Assembly (NCBI GenBank): GCA_026005095.1
Contig: BPKK01000001.1
Location: 248,001 to 312,000, forward strand
Direction: 5' to 3'
DNA length: 64,000 nucleotides
Source: Silanimonas sp.
Lineage (GTDB): Bacteria > Pseudomonadota > Gammaproteobacteria > Xanthomonadales > Xanthomonadaceae
The position numbers and the translations under genes were made by a program. The notes below the pieces were generated by a model. That model was given only the letters and a program-made list of their open reading frames with translations, was not told where the DNA came from and did not search any database. Shown one piece after another: positions 33,449-43,907 of this stretch (the stretch's first letter is position 1; every line of letters starts with the position of its first letter).

Positions 33449-34801
33449 ATGTCCCAGATCCTGTTCGGCCTGTTCGGCCTTTCCGTCCTCATCGGCATTG
33501 CCTGGCTGTTCTCCAGCAACCGGCGCGGGGTGGACTGGACCCTGGTGGCCACCGGCCTGGCTCTGCAGATCGCCATCGCCCTCTTCGTGCTGGCCACGCC
33601 CTGGGGAGAGAAGGTGTTCGGCTGGATCTCCGCCGGCTTCGTGGCCCTGCTCGGCTACACCGCAGCCGGTGCCAGTCTGATCTTCGGCGATCTTGGCACA
33701 CCACAGAAATTCGGCTTCATCTTCGCCCTCCAGGTACTGCCCACCATCATCTTCTTCGCCGCCTTCATGAGCGTGCTCTATCACCTCGGGGTGATGCAGG
33801 CGATCGTGAAGGGCATGGCCTGGGTGATCATGAAGGTGATGCGCGTCTCCGGCGCCGAGACCCTCTCGGTCTGTGCCAATGCCTTCATCGGCCAGACCGA
33901 GGCGCCGCTGGTGGTGAAGCCCTACGTGGCCGGCATGACCCGCTCCGAGTTGCTCTGCCTGATGGTGGGCGGCATGGCCACCATCGCCGGCGGCGTGATG
34001 GCCGCCTATGTGCAGATGCTGGGCGGCCCCGACCCGGAGTCGCAGCGCCTGTTCGCCAAGCACCTGCTCACCGCCTCGATCATGGCCGCCCCGGCGGCCC
34101 TGCTGGTGGCCAAGGTGCTCTACCCGGAGACCGAGCAGCCGCAGACCGCCGGCACCGCCACCGTGCCGGTGGAGAAGACCGCCGCCAACGTGATCGACGC
34201 TGCCGCTGCCGGCGCCTCGGATGGCCTGAAGCTGGCCCTGAACGTGGGCGCCATGCTGCTCGCCTTCACCGCGCTCATCGCCCTCTTGAACGGCATCATC
34301 GGCGGGCTTGCCGACTGGAGCGGGCTCACGGCTCGGATGAACCCCGGCATCGATCCGCGCTGCATCGGCGATGCGGCCTTCGCCGCCGACCCGGTCAATG
34401 CCTGCAAGGTGAGCCGCCTGAGCCTGTCGATGCTGCTCGGCTGGGTGATGGCCCCGCTGGCCTGGGTGATCGGCGTGCCCTGGAGCGAGGCCAGCACGGT
34501 GGGCAGCCTGATCGGCACCAAGGTGGTGCTGAACGAGTTCATCGCCTATAGCGCGCTTGCCGACATCGTCAATGGCAAGGTGGCCGACGTGAGCCTCTCG
34601 CCGGGCTCGGTGCTGATCGCCACTTACGCGCTCTGCGGCTTTGCCAATTTCAGCTCGATCGCCATCCAGCTCGGCGGCATCGGCAGCATCGCCCCGGAGC
34701 GCCGCGCCGACCTGGCCCGCTTCGGCCTGCGCGCGGTGCTGGGCGGCTCGCTCGCCACCATGATGACGGCGACCATCGCCGGCGTGATCAGCCGCGTCTG
34801 A
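33449..34801 (+). CDS. nupC: Concentrative nucleoside transporter (NupC-like)
   Basis: A 450-residue CNT-family nucleoside importer driven by H+ or Na+. It has eight or more hydrophobic segments, with the family motifs [21 protein letters not shown] and [15 protein letters not shown], and the C-terminal [17 protein letters not shown]. It carries an insert with Cys residues ([19 protein letters not shown]) seen in some CNT proteins. The ATG at 33449 is the family start. Only 16 bases separate it from the ribokinase-like gene, so uptake of nucleosides and phosphorylation of their sugar may be linked. Confidence 0.93.
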   Translation: MSQILFGLFGLSVLIGIAWLFSSNRRGVDWTLVATGLALQIAIALFVLATPWGEKVFGWISAGFVALLGYTAAGASLIFGDLGTPQKFGFIFALQVLPTIIFFAAFMSVLYHLGVMQAIVKGMAWVIMKVMRVSGAETLSVCANAFIGQTEAPLVVKPYVAGMTRSELLCLMVGGMATIAGGVMAAYVQMLGGPDPESQRLFAKHLLTASIMAAPAALLVAKVLYPETEQPQTAGTATVPVEKTAANVIDAAAAGASDGLKLALNVGAMLLAFTALIALLNGIIGGLADWSGLTARMNPGIDPRCIGDAAFAADPVNACKVSRLSLSMLLGWVMAPLAWVIGVPWSEASTVGSLIGTKVVLNEFIAYSALADIVNGKVADVSLSPGSVLIATYALCGFANFSSIAIQLGGIGSIAPERRADLARFGLRAVLGGSLATMMTATIAGVISRV

Positions 34802-34817
34802 GCCCGGAGCCTTCCGC

Positions 34818-35774
34818 ATGGGCCGGGTCCTCGTCGTCGGCAGCTACAACCAGGACCTCGTCTGGGAGGTGCCGGCACTGCCGGCCCCGGGCGAGACCCG
34901 CGCCGGCACCGCCTTCCGCAGCGGGCCGGGCGGCAAGGGCTTCAACCAGGCCGTGGCCGCCGCCCGGCTGGGCGCCGATACCACCTTCATCGCCGCCGTG
35001 GGCGAGGATGCATTGGGCGAAACCGCCGCGACCCTGGCGCGGGCGGAAGGCATCGAGGCCCGCTGGCAGCGTGTGCCTGGGCAGGCCACCGGCACCGCCG
35101 GCCTGTTCGTGGATGGCGCGGGCCGCAACAGCATCGTGGTGGCCCTGGGAGCGAACGCCCACCTCGGCGTGGCCCATGTCGAGGCGCAGGCCGAGGCCTT
35201 CAGCGCCGCCGCCGTGGTGCTGGCGCCGCTGGAATCGCCGCTGCCGGCGATCCGCGCGGCCATGCGCCTCGGCCGCGCGGCGGGCGCGCACACCGTGCTC
35301 AACCCGGCCCCCGTGCCCGCGGATCTCGGGACAGACGCGCTTGCGGACGTCGAGCTGCTGACGCCGAACGAGACCGAGTTCTGCCTGCTGCTGCGCCAGC
35401 TCGCCGGCACCGCCGTCGATCCTGCCGGCCTGCGCGGGTTGCCGGACGAGGCCCTGGCCGCGCTCTGCGCCCGGCTGCCGGTGCCGGGGGTGCTGGTGAC
35501 GCTCGGCGATGCCGGGGCCTTCCATGCCCCCGGCGCCCTGGGCCATGGCCCCGCCACGCGGGCACCAGCCGCCGCCGTGAAGGCCATCGACACCACCGGA
35601 GCGGGCGACGCCTTCAATGGCGCCCTGGCCGCGGCCTGGGCCGCGGCCCCCTCCGCTCCGGTGGCCGCGTTGCTGCCCTTCGCCAGTGCCGCGGCCGGCC
35701 TGTCCACGGAAGCAGCAGGCGCGGCCCCGGCCATGCCGCGGCGCGCGGAACTGCGTCACCGATTCGGCCTATGA
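34818..35774 (+). CDS. rbsK: PfkB-family sugar kinase (ribokinase-like)
   Basis: A 318-residue ribokinase-type PfkB kinase. The N-terminal substrate signature is FRSGPGGKGFNQAVAAARLGA, and the C-terminal active-site signature is IDTTGAGDAFNGALAAAW with the catalytic Asp in GAGD. The NETE motif (LTPNETEFCLLL) for Mg/phosphate binding is intact. Ribokinase is the most likely activity given the signatures and the adjacent nucleoside transporter, but other sugars or nucleosides are possible. An upstream ATG with a weak GAGCC-like site is used; the two genes form a short operon. Confidence 0.85.
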   Translation: MGRVLVVGSYNQDLVWEVPALPAPGETRAGTAFRSGPGGKGFNQAVAAARLGADTTFIAAVGEDALGETAATLARAEGIEARWQRVPGQATGTAGLFVDGAGRNSIVVALGANAHLGVAHVEAQAEAFSAAAVVLAPLESPLPAIRAAMRLGRAAGAHTVLNPAPVPADLGTDALADVELLTPNETEFCLLLRQLAGTAVDPAGLRGLPDEALAALCARLPVPGVLVTLGDAGAFHAPGALGHGPATRAPAAAVKAIDTTGAGDAFNGALAAAWAAAPSAPVAALLPFASAAAGLSTEAAGAAPAMPRRAELRHRFGL

Positions 35775-35839
35775 GGGCAGCAAGCACAGCCGCCTTGGGC
35801 TAGCATGGCCCGGCATCGGCCGGGGAGTCGGAGGGAATC

Positions 35840-36703
35840 GTGTTCGTCCTGATCGGATATGTGGTGGTCATCGCCTGCGTCTTCGGCGGGTTCATCCTCG
35901 CCGGCGGCAACATCATGGTCATCGTCAAGGCGGTGGCGGTCGAGGCGATGATCATCGGCGGCGGCGCGGCCGGCGCCTTCGTCGCCGCCAACTCGATGAA
36001 GACCATCAAGGGCAGCATTGGCGGCGCGCTCGGCCTGCTCAAGGGGCCGAAGTTCGGCAAGGCCGACTACGTGGAGCTGCTGAAGCTGCTCTACGAGCTC
36101 TTGATGAAGATCCGCAAGGAAGGCCTGATGGCCATCGAGTCGCACGTCGAGAACCCGGAATCGAGCGCGATCTTCCAGAAGTACCCGAAGGTGATGGCCG
36201 ACCATCACCTGCTCGACTTTATCACTGACTGCCTGCGGCTGATGATCGGCGGCAACATGAACCCGCACGAGCTGGAAGCCGTGCTGGAGGCCGAGCTCGA
36301 AACCCACCACAAGGAGGCCCACGCACCGGCGCATTCGGTACAGGTGGTGGCCGACGGCCTGCCGGCCTTCGGCATCGTGGCGGCGGTGCTCGGCATCGTG
36401 AAGGTGATGGAATACGTGGGCAACTCGCCGCCGGAGGTCATCGGCCAGAAGGTGGCCTCGGCCCTGGTCGGCACCTTCCTCGGCATCCTGCTCGGCTACG
36501 GCTTCGTCGGCCCGGTGGCCGCCGCCATGGCGGCGCGCAGCGAGGAGGACGGCAAGCCCTTCGAGCTGGTGAAGACCGCCCTCATCGCCTCGGTGCGCGG
36601 CTATCCGCCGCCGGTGGCCATCGAGTTCGCGAGAAAGCAGCTGTTCTCCGACGTCCGCCCGAGCTTCGCTGACCTCGAAGCCGAGCTGAAGGGCGCGAAG
36701 TAA
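35840..36703 (+). CDS. motA: Flagellar motor stator protein MotA
   Basis: A 287-residue MotA, the proton-channel stator subunit with four transmembrane helices. The cytoplasmic loop has Arg92 and Glu100 (KIRKEGLMAIESH), which correspond to the torque-generating Arg90 and Glu98 of E. coli. Helices 3-4 carry VVADGLPAFGIVAAVLGIVKVMEYVG. The start is GTG at 35840 with an excellent GGAGGG site. It is followed by motB after 24 bases. The presence of a stator shows a motile ancestor or a motile cell, although no flagellin or basal-body gene is in the window. Confidence 0.95.
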   Translation: MFVLIGYVVVIACVFGGFILAGGNIMVIVKAVAVEAMIIGGGAAGAFVAANSMKTIKGSIGGALGLLKGPKFGKADYVELLKLLYELLMKIRKEGLMAIESHVENPESSAIFQKYPKVMADHHLLDFITDCLRLMIGGNMNPHELEAVLEAELETHHKEAHAPAHSVQVVADGLPAFGIVAAVLGIVKVMEYVGNSPPEVIGQKVASALVGTFLGILLGYGFVGPVAAAMAARSEEDGKPFELVKTALIASVRGYPPPVAIEFARKQLFSDVRPSFADLEAELKGAK

Positions 36704-36727
36704 GCGCCGGCCCGGGAGAGCGCCGCC

Positions 36728-37711
36728 ATGGCGGGGAAGGAAGAACAGCCAGTCATCGTCGTCAAGAAGAAGATCACCGCGGGCGGTCACCATGGCGGCG
36801 CGTGGAAGGTGGCCTATGCCGACTTCGTGACCGCGATGATGGCCTTCTTCATGGTGATGTGGCTCACCGCCACCATGCCGCAGGAGCAGCTGGGCGGCAT
36901 CGCCAACTACTTCAAGAACCCTTCGGTGATCGAGGGCCGTTCCGCAGCCATGGCCCCGGGTGCCGTGGGTCCCGGCGGCGCTGGCGACGCCCCGGTACAA
37001 ATCTTCGATGCCACCAAACCGCCAGAACCTTCCAAAGGTGAAACCGAAGGCCGTGAGGATGGTCGGCCCACCCCGATGAGCGACGAGGAGATCGAGGCCC
37101 AAGCCCGCGAGATCGAGAAGCGCCGGCTCGAGGAGCTGATGCAGGAGCTCAAGGAGGCGATCGAGAACAGCGCCTCCCTACGCGCCTTCAAGGAGCAGCT
37201 GCTGCTCGACATCACGCCCGAGGGCCTGCGCATCCAGATCGTCGACCGGCAGAACCGGCCGATGTTCGATTCCGGCAGCTTCCGCCTGCAGAGCTACACC
37301 ATCGCCATCCTCAACGAGCTGGCGCCCTACCTCGGCAGCGTGCCGAACCGGCTCAGCATCACCGGCCATACCGACATCACCCCCTTCGCCGGCGGCGATA
37401 CCGGCTACACCAACTGGGAACTCTCGGCCGACCGCGCCAATGCCGCGCGCCGCGCCCTGATCAGCGGCGGACTCTCGCCGGACAAGATCGCGCGGGTGGT
37501 GGGCACCGCCTCGACGGTGCTGTTCGACCAGGAAAACCCCACCAACCCGATCAACCGCCGCATCAGCATCATCGTGATGAACAAGGCCGCCGAGGATGCG
37601 GCGCTGGGCCGCGCCGAAGAAGGCGAGGCCGACGCGGTGCCGGAAGGCGCGCCGGGCACCGGCGATGGCGCCGCCCAGCCGCCGCCCGGCCTGCCCGCCC
37701 CCGCCGGCTGA
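36728..37711 (+). CDS. motB: Flagellar motor stator protein MotB
   Basis: A 327-residue MotB. The single membrane helix contains the proton-binding Asp32 (VAYADFVTAMMAFFMVMWLTAT), the same position as in E. coli. A linker and an OmpA-type peptidoglycan-binding domain follow (ITGHTDITPFAGG, TNWELSADRANAARRAL), then a Pro/Ala-rich tail. The Asp indicates a proton rather than an obviously altered coupling. It lies 24 bases after motA and seven before dusB, so the three share a transcript. Confidence 0.95.
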   Translation: MAGKEEQPVIVVKKKITAGGHHGGAWKVAYADFVTAMMAFFMVMWLTATMPQEQLGGIANYFKNPSVIEGRSAAMAPGAVGPGGAGDAPVQIFDATKPPEPSKGETEGREDGRPTPMSDEEIEAQAREIEKRRLEELMQELKEAIENSASLRAFKEQLLLDITPEGLRIQIVDRQNRPMFDSGSFRLQSYTIAILNELAPYLGSVPNRLSITGHTDITPFAGGDTGYTNWELSADRANAARRALISGGLSPDKIARVVGTASTVLFDQENPTNPINRRISIIVMNKAAEDAALGRAEEGEADAVPEGAPGTGDGAAQPPPGLPAPAG

Positions 37712-37717
37712 CCCCCC

Positions 37718-38716
37718 ATGCGCATCGGTCCCCATGCCATCGCCCCCGCGGTGGTGCTGGCCCCCATGGCCGGCGTCACCGACAAGCCCTTCCGCATGCT
37801 CTGCAAGCGGCTGGGGGCCGGGCTCTGCGTCTCGGAGATGACCACCAGCGACCCGCGCTTCTGGCAGACGCCAAAATCGCTGCGGCGCATGGACCACGCC
37901 GGCGAGCCCGAGCCGGTCTCGGTGCAGATCGCCGGCACCGACCCGGCCCAGCTCGCCGAGGCGGCGCGCTACAACGCCGCCCATGGCGCCGAGATCATCG
38001 ACATCAACATGGGCTGCCCGGCGAAGAAGGTCTGCAATGTCGCCGCCGGTTCCGCCTTGCTGCGCGACGAGGCGCTGGTGGGGCGCATCCTCGAGGCGGT
38101 GGTGGCGGCGGTGAACGTGCCGGTGACGCTGAAGATCCGCACCGGCTGGTGCCGCGAGAGCCGTAATGCGCTCGCCATCGCCCGCATCGCCGAGGCGAGC
38201 GGCATCGCCGCCCTCACCATCCACGGCCGTACCCGCAACGACTTCTATGAGGGCGAGGCGGAATACGAGACCATCGCCGCAGTGAAGGCCGCCATCGGCA
38301 TCCCGGTGATCGCCAATGGCGACATCGATTCCCCGGACAAGGCGAAAACCGTGCTCGAGGCCACCGGCGCCGATGCGGTGATGGTGGGCCGCGCTGCCCA
38401 GGGCCGGCCCTGGATCTTCCGCGAGATCGCTCACTTCCTCGCCACCGGTGAGCGCCTGCCGCCGCCATCGCTCATCGAGGTGCGAGACCTCCTGCTCGGC
38501 CATCTCGCCCATCTGCACACCTTCTACGGCGAAGCCCAGGGCGTGCGCATCGCCCGCAAGCACCTCGGCTGGTACGCCAAGGGCCGCCCCGAGCACGCCG
38601 CCTTCCGCGCGGTGGTGAACACCGCCGAGACGGCGGAGCGGCAGCTCGCCCTGACCCGCGACTACTTCGACGCGCTGGCTGCCGGGGACGTGCCGCCCTT
38701 CGCCTCCGCGGCCTGA
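37718..38716 (+). CDS. dusB: tRNA-dihydrouridine synthase B
   Basis: A 332-residue FMN-dependent tRNA-dihydrouridine synthase. The family start APMAGVTDKPFR is at residues 15-26. The catalytic Cys100 is in NMGCPAKKVC, the DusB form. The FMN/tRNA segment GRTRNDFYEGEAEYETI and the phosphate-binding VIANGDI are present. It reduces uridines in the D-loop of tRNA. In many gammaproteobacteria dusB is followed by fis, but here it follows motB by six bases and no fis gene is seen. Its 3' end overlaps the decayed hydrolase gene on the other strand by 55 bases. Confidence 0.92.
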   Translation: MRIGPHAIAPAVVLAPMAGVTDKPFRMLCKRLGAGLCVSEMTTSDPRFWQTPKSLRRMDHAGEPEPVSVQIAGTDPAQLAEAARYNAAHGAEIIDINMGCPAKKVCNVAAGSALLRDEALVGRILEAVVAAVNVPVTLKIRTGWCRESRNALAIARIAEASGIAALTIHGRTRNDFYEGEAEYETIAAVKAAIGIPVIANGDIDSPDKAKTVLEATGADAVMVGRAAQGRPWIFREIAHFLATGERLPPPSLIEVRDLLLGHLAHLHTFYGEAQGVRIARKHLGWYAKGRPEHAAFRAVVNTAETAERQLALTRDYFDALAAGDVPPFASAA

Positions 38717-39530
38717 GCCGCTTCGAACCTCCTCCCTGACTCGGTCGTCAGCGCGGCACCGGCTGACGCCACCGGCCCGGGATCGCCCCGCCAGATCCGC
38801 TGCCAAAGGGCGAAGAGCTGACCCTCCCGCACCCGCGGCTGCGGGATGGAGCGTGGCTCGATCGCCACCCAGCCCTCCGTCTCGCGGCGCGCCACGGCAT
38901 GAGTGAAGAAGAACACCGGGTGCTGGCCCATGCGCAGGTCGGACAAGTGCAGTTCCCCGTCCACCTCGTCGGCACGCTGGAAGCCCTGCGAGAACCACAG
39001 CAGACGCTGCACCGCCCACACCCCGCCGGCCTCGGCAAGCAGGCTGCGCTCGAAGGCATGGGCCTCGAAGCGGATCGGCCCGCGATCGGCCACCAACGAG
39101 TACTGGCCTTCGAGATAGCCCTCCCGTGTCAGCACCACCACCCGCCAGAGCAGGGTATTGAAGGGCGTAGCCACGACGAGCCGAGGCGCGTCGGCATTCG
39201 GCGTGCCGGCCAGCGAGGCGGCGGCGATCGCATCCACCCGCTGCTGGGCGACGAGCCCCCAGCCGAGATAGGCCGTGGACAGCCCGGCGCCCAGCACCAG
39301 CGCAAGAAGGCCCAGAGCAATGCACCGAAGGGCAACAGCACGAACAGCGAGTGGCTAAAGCCGCGGTGGTAGGTCATGTTGCGCACCGCATCGCCGTAGT
39401 CGATGAAGACATCGAGATCCGGCAGGGTGCCGAGCGCGGCCCCGAGCAGCAGGGCCTTGCGGCGATGGCAGGCGGGCACACAGACCGCACAGACGGCCGC
39501 GCCGAGCACGGCCTGGGAAACGGAATCCAT
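38662..39530 (-). pseudogene. YdjM-like membrane metal-dependent hydrolase, internal deletion
   Basis: The first 75 residues match the N-terminus of the YdjM/DUF457 inner-membrane hydrolase family: MDSVSQAVLGAAVCAVC, GTLPDLDVFIDYGDAVRNMT, HRGFSHSLF. From about 39310-39322 the protein continues in another frame at LGLLALVLGAGLSTAYLGWGL, through VATPFNTLLWRVVVLT to the stop at 38662. From memory of the family, some 70-90 residues, including the second His/Asp metal-site region, should lie between these parts. A deletion with a frameshift fits this. Without the missing part the enzyme would not be functional. The downstream half still looks well conserved, so decay is probably recent. Confidence 0.72.
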
Positions 39531-39572
39531 GGCGGAATGCTCGCTGCCGCCGTGTGCGCGCCGGGTGAGCGA

Positions 39573-40427
39573 TCAGGCGGCGGCGGGCAGGACCTCGGGG
39601 GCCGGCTGGGGCGAGGCGGCCGCCGGGCGGCGACTGTCGATCACGTACGGGCGCGGGGGCAGCGAGCGCAGTCTCTCGCCACGGTGATCGAGCAGGTGGA
39701 GGCTGCCGTCGGCCTCCTCCACCAGCGCCGTCAGGCTCTCCACCCAGTCGCCGTCGTTGGCATAGACGAGCCCCTCGCGCTCCACCAGGGCCGGTCGGTG
39801 GATGTGGCCGCAGACGATGCCATCGAGCCCGCGTCGGCGGACATCATCGAGCCCCGCCTCGATGAAGCGCTGGATGTAGCGCTCGGCGGCCCCGCTCTGG
39901 CGCTTCAGGAAATCGGCCAGCGACCAGTAGCGCAGGCCGAGGCGGCGGCGCAGGCCGTTGGCCAGGCGGTTGCCGGTGAGGATGCGCTCGTAGAGCCAGT
40001 CGCCGAGCTGCTCCTGGAAACCGCCGAACTGGGTGATGCTGTCGTAATCGTCGCCATGCACCACCAGCAGGCGGCGGCCGTCGGCGGTGGTGTGGATGAG
40101 GCGCCGGCGCACGCTCATGCGCGGCAGTACAAGACCGCAGAAGCGCCGCACGGCGCGGTCGTGGTTGCCCGGCACGTAGACCAGTTCGGTGCCGGCGGCG
40201 CGCAGCCGGTGCAGGGCCTCGACGACATGGTTCTCGGCCTGGCCCCAACGGGCGCGTTTGGCCGACATCCACCAAAGATCGACGATATCGCCCACGAGGT
40301 AGAGACGCTCCACATCGAGCCGGGCGAGGAAGGCCGCGAGTTCCTCAGCATGGCAGTGCGCCGAGCCCAGATGCACGTCGGACAGGAAGGCAGCGCGGCG
40401 GCGGTGCGGCAGGAGCGTCGGACTCAT
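39573..40427 (-). CDS. Calcineurin-like metallophosphoesterase (LpxH-like family)
   Basis: A 284-residue metallophosphoesterase. The metal-ligand motifs are in order: FLSDVHLGSAHC (DxH), LVGDIVDLW (GDxxD), YVPGNHDRAV (GNHD), LLVVHGDDYD (H) and IVCGHIHRPAL (GHxH). The overall form is that of the UDP-2,3-diacylglucosamine diphosphatase group, but it is not the canonical LpxH and the substrate is unknown. Its start overlaps the stop of the OlsF-like gene by four bases (ATGA), so the two are translationally coupled. A lipid-linked or phospholipid phosphate substrate is a fair guess. No signal peptide, so cytoplasmic or membrane-peripheral. Confidence 0.8.
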   Translation of the reverse strand: MSPTLLPHRRRAAFLSDVHLGSAHCHAEELAAFLARLDVERLYLVGDIVDLWWMSAKRARWGQAENHVVEALHRLRAAGTELVYVPGNHDRAVRRFCGLVLPRMSVRRRLIHTTADGRRLLVVHGDDYDSITQFGGFQEQLGDWLYERILTGNRLANGLRRRLGLRYWSLADFLKRQSGAAERYIQRFIEAGLDDVRRRGLDGIVCGHIHRPALVEREGLVYANDGDWVESLTALVEEADGSLHLLDHRGERLRSLPPRPYVIDSRRPAAASPQPAPEVLPAAA

Positions 40428-42247
40428 GCGGCCTCCTGCCCACCGGGCAGGCCGCAAGACTCGCCGGCGATGTAGCGCTGGAACTTCTTCGGCCTGATCC
40501 GGTGCAGGTCGACCTCGATCAGCCCATCCACGCAGTTGGCGAAGTCCGGGTCGACGCCGAAGGCGAGGAAGCGCGCGCCGCCCGGCTCGCACAGCTCGGT
40601 GTACTGCTTGTAGAGCACCGGAACCCGGGCGCCGAGGGCCTCGAGGTTCTCGCGCAGCAGGCGGAAGCTCTGCTCGGCATCGAGTGTGGTGTAGCAGGGG
40701 GCCTCGGCGAGGAAGCGGAAGGGGTGGCGGGCCCGGGCGGGAGCCGTTCCCGCCGCAGCCAGCGCACCGGGCGCACCGAAATGCTGGCCGTAGTAGGCCA
40801 CCAGGTGCTCGCGGGCGGCGATCGGCAGCTCGGCACTGATCGAGACCGGGCCGAACAGGTAGCGCACCCCGGGGTGGGCCCGCAGGTAGGCACCGATACC
40901 GAGCCAGAGATAGTCGAGGCTGCGCGAGCCCCAGTAGGCCGGGGCGACGAAGCTGCGCCCGAGCTCCATGCCTTCGGCGGCATGCGCCAGCGTCTCGGGG
41001 CCGAACTCGAACAGGCTGCTGGTGTAGAGGCCGGAGGGCCCGCGCGTGGCCAGTACCTCGGCCCCGCGGCAGACCCGGTAGGCACCGGCGATCGCCAGCG
41101 CCTCGGCATCCCAGAGCACGATGTGCTCGTACCAGGTGTCGTAGGCATCGACATCGAGCGGGCGTCCGGTGCCCTCGCCCACGGCGCGGAAGCTCTGCTC
41201 GCGCAGGCGCCCCAGTTCGCGCAGCAGCAGGCTGTCGCTGCGCAGCCGTCCCACCCGGATCTGCTTGCCATCCGGAGTACGGCCGAGTTCACGCAGGGCC
41301 ATCACCTCCTCGCGCAGCAGGCCGCGGTCCACCGCGTGCGCCAGCGGCATCGGCCCGGGAGGCGCCGTCTCGCGGCGAGTGCCGATGGCCTCCAGGGCCT
41401 GGCGGATGGAAACCAGGGCCTTTGCCGTGTCCGGTGCCGTGCCGGCAGCACCGCCTGCGGCCTCGAGCAGGCGCGGCAGGCCGACCCGGATATCGATGCG
41501 CAGGCCACGGGCCTTGAACATCTCGCGCGGCAGCAGGGCGGTGCCCATCGGCTTGTAGAGCGAGGACAGGCCGTAGAACAGGGCGGAGTTGCGGGCCTTG
41601 ATGCGTACCGGCAGCACCGGCGCCCCGCTCTCGCGAGCGAACTTCACGAAGCCCGGGCGCCAGCGGCCATCCTGTACACCGCGCCAGGTGAGACGCGAGA
41701 CCTCGCCGGCCGGAAAGACGATCACCGCCTGTTCTTCCTCCAGCGCCGCCGACACCGCCTTCAGGCTCTCGGCGCTGGGCTTGCCGCCGAGGATGCGCAA
41801 GGGCAGCAACAGTTCGCGCAGGCCCTCGAACTCCAGCAACAGGTCATTGGCGAGGATGCGCACATCACGGCGCACGCTACCCACGAGATGCAGCAGGGCC
41901 AGCGAATCGAGCGCCCCCAGCGGATGGTTGGCGACGATCAGCAAGCGCCCGGCCTGCGGGATGCGCCCGCGCTCGACGTGATCGACGGTATAGCGCACCC
42001 CGAGGTGCTCCAGCACTCCTTCGATGAAATCAAAGCCGCTGCGATGGGCGTTCTCGCCCAGCCAGGCATTGATCTCATCGAGCCGCGCAAGCCGGCCGAG
42101 CGATTTCAGCAGTGACTGCGAAATGGCGGCACGGCGGCCGCTGAACCAGTGGGGATAGCGTTCGGCGAGACGCTGTTCGAGCTGGATCACCCCGGCGGGC
42201 TCCACGGTGGTTTGCCGCATGCTGGCCGGGGTGCGCGACGCTGGCAT
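40424..42247 (-). CDS. olsF: Bifunctional ornithine lipid synthase (OlsF-like)
   Basis: A 607-residue two-domain protein. The N-terminal half (about residues 60-290) is a PlsC-like acyltransferase with the catalytic NHPLGALD (HX4D) motif and the FPAGEVS block. The C-terminal half (about 310-590) is an OlsB/GNAT-like N-acyltransferase (LRYLFGPVSISAELPI, CYTTLDAEQSFRLL). This fused layout is that of OlsF, which makes ornithine lipids from ornithine and two acyl groups. These lipids are phosphorus-free and membrane-located. The start is uncertain: ATG at 42247 or the one at 42220, neither with a good ribosome site. The N-domain may instead have lysophospholipid acyltransferase activity. Confidence 0.82.
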   Translation of the reverse strand: MPASRTPASMRQTTVEPAGVIQLEQRLAERYPHWFSGRRAAISQSLLKSLGRLARLDEINAWLGENAHRSGFDFIEGVLEHLGVRYTVDHVERGRIPQAGRLLIVANHPLGALDSLALLHLVGSVRRDVRILANDLLLEFEGLRELLLPLRILGGKPSAESLKAVSAALEEEQAVIVFPAGEVSRLTWRGVQDGRWRPGFVKFARESGAPVLPVRIKARNSALFYGLSSLYKPMGTALLPREMFKARGLRIDIRVGLPRLLEAAGGAAGTAPDTAKALVSIRQALEAIGTRRETAPPGPMPLAHAVDRGLLREEVMALRELGRTPDGKQIRVGRLRSDSLLLRELGRLREQSFRAVGEGTGRPLDVDAYDTWYEHIVLWDAEALAIAGAYRVCRGAEVLATRGPSGLYTSSLFEFGPETLAHAAEGMELGRSFVAPAYWGSRSLDYLWLGIGAYLRAHPGVRYLFGPVSISAELPIAAREHLVAYYGQHFGAPGALAAAGTAPARARHPFRFLAEAPCYTTLDAEQSFRLLRENLEALGARVPVLYKQYTELCEPGGARFLAFGVDPDFANCVDGLIEVDLHRIRPKKFQRYIAGESCGLPGGQEAA

Positions 42248-42386
42248 GTCGCCGCGGTTGCAGCAGGATGACGCCCTCGCCCGCCCTTAACCAAAGGCAA
42301 CGCCGCCCGCGGCAGGATGCAGCACGGGCGAGGGGGGTGTATCATCCGCGCCCATCCTTTCATCCGAATCAAGGGATATAAGACGA

Positions 42387-43628
<1,242 letters not shown>

Positions 43629-43676
43629 GCCGGGTGCCGCGGGACCATCCCGCGGCCGGCATCGACTCGCATCCTC

Positions 43677-43711
43677 CCGACGGCCCGCCCCTGCGGGCCG
43701 TCGGCGTTTCT
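43677..43711 (+). terminator. Terminator of metK
   Basis: Perfect 12-base arms CCGACGGCCCGC (43677-43688) and GCGGGCCGTCGG (43693-43704) with a CCCT loop, followed by CGTTTCTT. A second, smaller hairpin of CCGCGGGA arms lies at about 43636-43656. Confidence 0.85.
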
Positions 43712-43760
43712 TGCGGCCTTCATCCTGGGGCCGCAAGGCAGGAGTAGAATCTTCGCGCCA

Positions 43761-43854
43761 CGCCCGCCGAGGGGCGCTGCACGCCGGAGACCAGAGCCCG
43801 GCTCAGGCTCGGCGGATGCCCCGCTCCCCGGGGCTGCCATCCGAACGGCGCCCG
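43761..43854 (+). ncRNA. S-adenosylhomocysteine (SAH) riboswitch
   Basis: It matches the SAH aptamer in order. P1 pairs GCCGAG (43766-43771) with CTCGGC (43808-43813). The core GGGGCGCTGCACGCC follows P1, and CAGGCTCGG is conserved. The pseudoknot pairs GGGCGC (43772-43777) with GCGCCC (43848-43853). It ends about 54 bases before the ahcY ATG. A -10-like TAGAAT is at 43745-43750. It would raise ahcY expression when SAH accumulates. Confidence 0.93.
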
Positions 43855-43907
43855 ATTTGCCACCACCGCCCCGCGCGCCGCGCGGCGGCAAATCCCGGAG
43901 ACGAGGA

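Noticed and set aside
42300-42386. Possible SAM riboswitch before metK
   Set aside because: The leader is about 40 nt and no SAM-I/II-type pairing was found. The SAH riboswitch belongs to ahcY.
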